Shown here: positions 60,678-64,000 of the stretch, piece by piece
Position numbering within the stretch: the stretch's first letter is position 1
Layout: each line of letters starts with the position of its first letter
Source: Paraburkholderia fungorum
Lineage (GTDB): Bacteria; Pseudomonadota; Gammaproteobacteria; Burkholderiales; Burkholderiaceae
Direction of reading: 5' to 3'
Assembly: GCF_003610895.1 (NCBI RefSeq)
Contig: NZ_MCAS01000018.1
Location: forward strand, 165 to 64,164
DNA length: 64,000 nucleotides
Program-made: the position numbers and the translations under genes
Notes under the pieces: generated by a model
Seen by the model: the letters and a program-made list of their open reading frames with translations, nothing else
Told to the model about the DNA's origin: nothing
Databases searched by the model: none

Positions 60678-61348
60678 AGCGACGCGCCGAGCCGCTTATG
60701 CCAACCCGACACTCCAACGCAGCGCGCACGTCGAACGGCGCGTTGCGCGCTGTCAAAGCCGGCAGCGACGACGCCAGCATCGAGCCGTTCGAAGACGTGA
60801 GCGAGCACGGCGCGCCGAATCATGCTCATCACGCGAACGGTTTGCGCGGCATGAACGGCGCGGGTTCCGAGGGTCCCGAACGGCCCGGGGACATCGATCA
60901 CGAGCCCCACCACGAACCGCTCAGCCCCGACGACCCGTTCGCGCCGCTCCCCTTCAACCCGTACAAGGGCAATCGCGGCCTGACCCGCGCGTGGCACGCG
61001 ATGAAAAATTCGCTTGCCGGGTTTCGCGTGGCGATCCGCGAGGAAAGCGCGTTTCGCCAGGAGCTCACGCTCGCCGCGATCCTGATTCCGTGCGGCGTGC
61101 TGGTGCCGGTCGATCCCGTGTCGCGCGTGTTGCTGCTCGGTTCTGTACTGCTGGTGCTGATCGTCGAACTGCTGAATTCGAGCGTCGAGGCGGCGATCGA
61201 CCGGATTTCGCTCGAGCGCCACGAGTTGTCGCGCCGCGCCAAGGATCTTGGCAGCGCGGCGGTGATGGTCGCGCTCGGCATGTGCGTGATGACATGGGGG
61301 CTGATCGTCGGCCCGCTCGTCGTGCACTGGATCAGGGCGTGGCTATGA
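60674..61348 (+). CDS. dgkA: Diacylglycerol kinase with long N-terminal extension
   Basis: 224 residues. The C-terminal 120 form the trimeric DgkA-type enzyme: NSLAGFRVAIREESAFRQE and ELLNSSVEAAIDRISLERHELSRRAKDLGSAAV carry the catalytic Glu and Asn residues. It phosphorylates diacylglycerol to phosphatidic acid. The first 100 residues are an extra, hydrophilic stretch rich in Gly, His, Glu and Pro (HHEPLSPDDPF). It overlaps the glycosyltransferase gene by 4 bp, linking it to diacylglycerol metabolism. Confidence 0.88.
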   Translation: MKRRAEPLMPTRHSNAARTSNGALRAVKAGSDDASIEPFEDVSEHGAPNHAHHANGLRGMNGAGSEGPERPGDIDHEPHHEPLSPDDPFAPLPFNPYKGNRGLTRAWHAMKNSLAGFRVAIREESAFRQELTLAAILIPCGVLVPVDPVSRVLLLGSVLLVLIVELLNSSVEAAIDRISLERHELSRRAKDLGSAAVMVALGMCVMTWGLIVGPLVVHWIRAWL

Positions 61349-61430
61349 GTGTGACGGCGGCCGCCGCCCTGCGCCGCCTCGCACACCCCATCCGCCGCGC
61401 CAAAGAATGAAAACCCTGAGTATCCGCTTG

Positions 61431-61452
61431 GTATTAGAACGGTCGGTTTATA
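61431..61452 (+). promoter_or_regulatory. TetR gene promoter with operator-like repeat
   Basis: A TATAAT-type -10 (TTTATAAT, ending at 61453) is preceded at 15 bp by TTGGTA. The imperfect palindrome GAACGGTCGGTT (61437-61448) lies between them and resembles the GAACGATCGTTC site at 20764 in 9 of 12 positions. Autoregulation is plausible but unproven. Confidence 0.35.
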
Positions 61453-61573
61453 ATCGTCCGACAGCCCCACAGAAAATCGCTGGGGCGCTCAATATACCAA
61501 CCGCGTCCGGGTGGATCACGCTAGAGCGGCAAGCCGCCACGCGCCCAGCCCGGCGTAACCAGGGCCGGACGAC

Positions 61574-62299
61574 ATGGAAGCCAAACCTCCCCGCCGCACC
61601 CGCGAACGGATCCTCGAACTGTCGTTGAAACTGTTCAACGAAATCGGCGAGCCGAACGTCACGACGACGACGATCGCCGAGGAAATGGAAATCAGTCCAG
61701 GCAACCTGTACTACCACTTCCGCAACAAAGACGACATCATCAACAGCATCTTCAGTCAGTTCGAGCAGGAGATCGAAAAGCGTCTGCGCTTTCCCGACGA
61801 TCACCGCGCGACCATCGACGAGATGTGGTCGTATCTGCAGTACATGGTCGATTTCACGTGGCGCTATCGTTTCCTGTATCGTGATCTGAACGATCTGCTG
61901 GCGCGCAACCGCACGCTCGAAACGCACTTCAAGCAGATCATCAGCCACAAGGTGCGGTTCGCGAGCCAGTTCTGCGAGCAGCTCGTGACGGACGGCGAAA
62001 TGGTCGCGACGCCCGAAGAACTGAATGTGATCGCCACCAACATCGGCGTGATCGCAACGTACTGGCTGTCGTACCAGTTCGTGATGAACCCGCGTAAATA
62101 CAACGAGCAGGAAACCATTCGCGCCGAACTGCATCAGGTGAGCGTGCAGATCGTGTCGCTGATGGCGCCTTATCTGCGCGGCCGCTCGCGGCAGATTTTC
62201 GACGACCTCGTGTCAGGCAAGCTGCCCAAGCGCGAGTTCTACGACTACCTGCCACCGAAGGAAGGCGCCGCGCCCCGCAACGAACCGAAGGACGTTTGA
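61574..62299 (+). CDS. TetR/AcrR family transcriptional regulator
   Basis: 241 residues. The N-terminal DNA-binding domain (about 1-60) has TRERILELSLKLFNEIG and the HTH (TTTTIAEEMEISPGNLYYHFRNKDDI). The C-terminal ligand domain is larger than usual and rich in aromatic residues (YLQYMVDFTWRYRFLYRDLNDLL), which often bind hydrophobic ligands such as acyl-CoA. The ligand is unknown. It lies directly upstream of the LOG gene. Its promoter carries an operator-like repeat. Confidence 0.88.
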   Translation: MEAKPPRRTRERILELSLKLFNEIGEPNVTTTTIAEEMEISPGNLYYHFRNKDDIINSIFSQFEQEIEKRLRFPDDHRATIDEMWSYLQYMVDFTWRYRFLYRDLNDLLARNRTLETHFKQIISHKVRFASQFCEQLVTDGEMVATPEELNVIATNIGVIATYWLSYQFVMNPRKYNEQETIRAELHQVSVQIVSLMAPYLRGRSRQIFDDLVSGKLPKREFYDYLPPKEGAAPRNEPKDV

Positions 62300-62301
62300 G
62301 C

Positions 62302-62886
62302 ATGAAGTCGGTGTGTGTGTATTGCGGCTCCTCCGACGGAGCCAGACCGTTGTACGCTGAAGCCGCGCGCGCCTTTGGCCGCGCGCTGGTGCAGGCCGAT
62401 CTCGCGCTCGTCTATGGCGGCGGCAAGGTCGGCCTGATGGGCGTGATCGCCGACACGGTGATGGCCGAAGGCGGCCGCGCAATCGGCGTGATTCCCGAGT
62501 TGCTGCTCAACAAGGAAGTCGGCCATAACGGCTTGACCGAGTTGCACGTGGTACCCGATATGCATCATCGCAAGAAGATGATGGCCGATCTGTCCGATGC
62601 GTTCGTCGCCATGCCGGGCGGCGCGGGCACGCTCGAAGAACTGTTCGAGGTCTATACGTGGGCGCAACTCGGCTATCACCAGAAGCCGGTGGCACTGCTG
62701 AATATCGACGGCTTCTACGATCCGCTGATCGCGCTGCTCAAACACACGGTGGACGAGGGCTTCATGCGGCAGACCTACTTCGACATCCTGCAGAAAGATG
62801 CCGACCCGGTCGCGCTGATCGACAAGCTGCAACGCTATCAGCCGCCTACCAGTGACAAATGGGCAATCAAACGCGACGCTGTTTGA
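62302..62886 (+). CDS. LOG family protein (cytokinin riboside 5'-monophosphate phosphoribohydrolase type)
   Basis: A 194-residue Rossmann-like protein with the LOG signature PGGAGTLEELFEV and YGGGKVGLMG, where the Lys/Gly and Glu form the AMP site. LOG enzymes release free cytokinin or ribose 5-phosphate from nucleotides. In plant-associated bacteria they can produce active cytokinins, but many bacterial members are general purine salvage enzymes. The ATG at 62302 is used; an in-frame TTG two codons earlier is less likely. The upstream TetR stop is 2 bp before the start. Confidence 0.9.
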   Translation: MKSVCVYCGSSDGARPLYAEAARAFGRALVQADLALVYGGGKVGLMGVIADTVMAEGGRAIGVIPELLLNKEVGHNGLTELHVVPDMHHRKKMMADLSDAFVAMPGGAGTLEELFEVYTWAQLGYHQKPVALLNIDGFYDPLIALLKHTVDEGFMRQTYFDILQKDADPVALIDKLQRYQPPTSDKWAIKRDAV

Positions 62887-62972
62887 GCCAAGCCCGCCTG
62901 ACGCGCCCTTCACCCCGCTGAATGAACCTTGGCCGCGCACTCCCGCGGCCACCGCCAAACCATGAGGTTGCG

Positions 62973-63719
62973 ATGACGAAAACCGTTCTGATCACCGGTG
63001 GCAGCCGCGGCATTGGCCGCGCAACCGCACGTTTGTTGGGCGCGCGCGGCTGGTCGGTGGGCGTGAACTATGCGCAAAACCTCGCGGCGGCGCAGGAAAC
63101 CGTGGCCGACGTGGAACGCGCCGGTGGCCACGCGTTGGCGATTGCCGGCGACGTCGCCAGCGAAGGCGATGTGATCGCGATGTTCGACGCGGTCCAGCAG
63201 AAGTTCGGCCGGCTCGACGCGCTCGTCAACAATGCCGGAATCGTCGCGCCGTCGAGCCAGCTTGCCGACATGGAGTTCGCGCGTCTGAAGCGCATGTTCG
63301 ACGTCAACGTGCTCGGCGCCTACCTGTGCGCACGCGAAGCCGCGCGCCGCCTGTCGACGACCCGGGGCGGCAACGGGGGCGTGATCGTGAACATCTCGTC
63401 GGCGGCCGCGCGTTTGGGCTCGCCGAACGAATACATCGACTATGCCGGCTCGAAAGGCGCCGTCGACACCATGACGCTCGGCCTCGCCAAAGAACTCGGC
63501 CCGCAGGGCGTGCGCGTGAACGCGGTGCGCCCCGGCCTGATCGATACCGAAATCCACGCGAGCGGCGGCAAACCCGAGCGCGCCGCCCAGCTCGGCGCGA
63601 CCACGCCGCTCGGCCGCCCCGGCAGCGCCGACGAAGTCGCCGAGTCGATCGTCTGGTTGCTGAGCGACGCCGCCTCGTACGTGACAGGCGCACTGCTCGA
63701 CGTCACCGGCGGACGCTAG
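62973..63719 (+). CDS. SDR family oxidoreductase
   Basis: 248 residues, a classical short-chain dehydrogenase. The cofactor motif TGGSRGIG is at residues 8-15, NNAG at about 88-91, and the catalytic Ser, Tyr and Lys are in ISSAAARLGSPNEYIDYAGSK. The C-terminus VTGALLDVTGGR is typical of the FabG/glucose-dehydrogenase-like group. Cofactor and substrate are not determined from the sequence. It lies 86 bp after the LOG gene. Confidence 0.9.
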   Translation: MTKTVLITGGSRGIGRATARLLGARGWSVGVNYAQNLAAAQETVADVERAGGHALAIAGDVASEGDVIAMFDAVQQKFGRLDALVNNAGIVAPSSQLADMEFARLKRMFDVNVLGAYLCAREAARRLSTTRGGNGGVIVNISSAAARLGSPNEYIDYAGSKGAVDTMTLGLAKELGPQGVRVNAVRPGLIDTEIHASGGKPERAAQLGATTPLGRPGSADEVAESIVWLLSDAASYVTGALLDVTGGR

Positions 63720-63981
63720 GCGGGCTGCAGAGCGCCCTGCTCCCTGCCTGCACGGCCAGCGGTTCACGCGGCCGTTTTCCCCTTCCGACTCCCCATTCCC
63801 GTCGATTTGGCGAGGAATCGGCGCAATCCGTTCGATTCGCCACGATATTCTTCGCTTATTCTGTAATCGTCCGTAACAAACTGGGTCTACAATCGCAGCA
63901 TTCGCATGCAGCCGTATGCGATGCACAGCCAGACCACAAGCCCGCGGCCCACGTCGCCGCATAGGGCAATCAGAGATTCTC

Positions 63982-64000
63982 ATGTACGAAAACCCATCCG
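63982..64000 (+). CDS. Possible start of a gene truncated by the window edge
   Basis: Six codons (MYENPS) from an ATG at 63982 to the end. There is no clear ribosome site and too little sequence to identify anything; only the context after the SDR gene suggests a new gene here. Confidence 0.15.

Noticed and set aside
1..64000. CRISPR arrays, insertion sequences, integrases, phage genes
   Set aside because: No repeat-spacer pattern, transposase, integrase or terminal inverted repeats were recognised on either strand.

Overview
The window is GC-rich chromosomal DNA from a betaproteobacterium, most likely Burkholderia sensu lato and probably Paraburkholderia. The reasons are the gene families present (DUF2863, DUF2818, DUF3619, DUF1178), the tpiA-secG-tRNA-Leu-nuoA-N order, and the ilvB-ilvN-ilvC-psd-pssA-leuA block. 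It looks like core genome: I see no insertion sequence, prophage, integrase or CRISPR array. The one small accessory-looking island is a HicA-like/HTH pair near 21 kb.

Layout. 1-0.2 kb: a strong leftward promoter that looks like an rRNA-operon promoter whose genes lie outside the window. 0.2-10 kb: single-gene units, namely an AI-2E-type permease, a DUF2863 protein, a LuxR-type regulator, a CbiM-like permease, a secreted protein with a Lys/Ser-rich tail, an M14 carboxypeptidase, YaaA, a PIN protein, a methionine aminotransferase and a glutathione transferase. 10.3-20.7 kb: two convergent acyl-CoA catabolic operons. The rightward one has a double-domain 3-hydroxyacyl-CoA dehydrogenase, a PaaG-like crotonase, a histidine phosphatase, an APH-type kinase and an ACAD11-like dehydrogenase. 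The leftward one has DUF1178, two acyl-CoA dehydrogenases and two MaoC hydratases. The promoters of both contain a 12-bp palindrome with the same ACGATCGT core. 21-23 kb: the HicA-like/HTH pair, then NUDIX and DUF2818. 23-38 kb: the complete complex I operon nuoA-N, read leftward.

38-46 kb: tRNA-Leu(GAG), secG, tpiA, a quinone oxidoreductase, pnp and rpsO (all leftward), then an orphan amino-acid-type binding protein and a lipoprotein. 46-48.6 kb: a beta-carbonic anhydrase followed by a SulP anion transporter, plausibly a bicarbonate uptake pair. 48.7-55.8 kb: leuA, pssA, psd, ilvC, ilvN and ilvB, with leader and hairpin elements. 56-58.5 kb: an ECF sigma factor, a DUF3619 membrane protein (candidate anti-sigma factor), a DUF3106 periplasmic protein and an RDD membrane protein. 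58.6-61.3 kb: a COG2908 phosphoesterase, a GT4 glycosyltransferase and a diacylglycerol kinase, with a Pho-box-like repeat upstream. This matches a phosphate-starvation lipid-remodelling operon of the PlcP/Agt type. 61.5-63.7 kb: a TetR regulator, a LOG-family protein and an SDR.

The systems I rank most interesting are the PlcP-Agt-DgkA operon, the split ACAD10/11-type kinase-dehydrogenase pair, the sigma/DUF3619/DUF3106/RDD module, and the HicA-like toxin with a Cys cluster and an unusual HTH partner. All family calls come from reading motifs by eye; no database search was possible.
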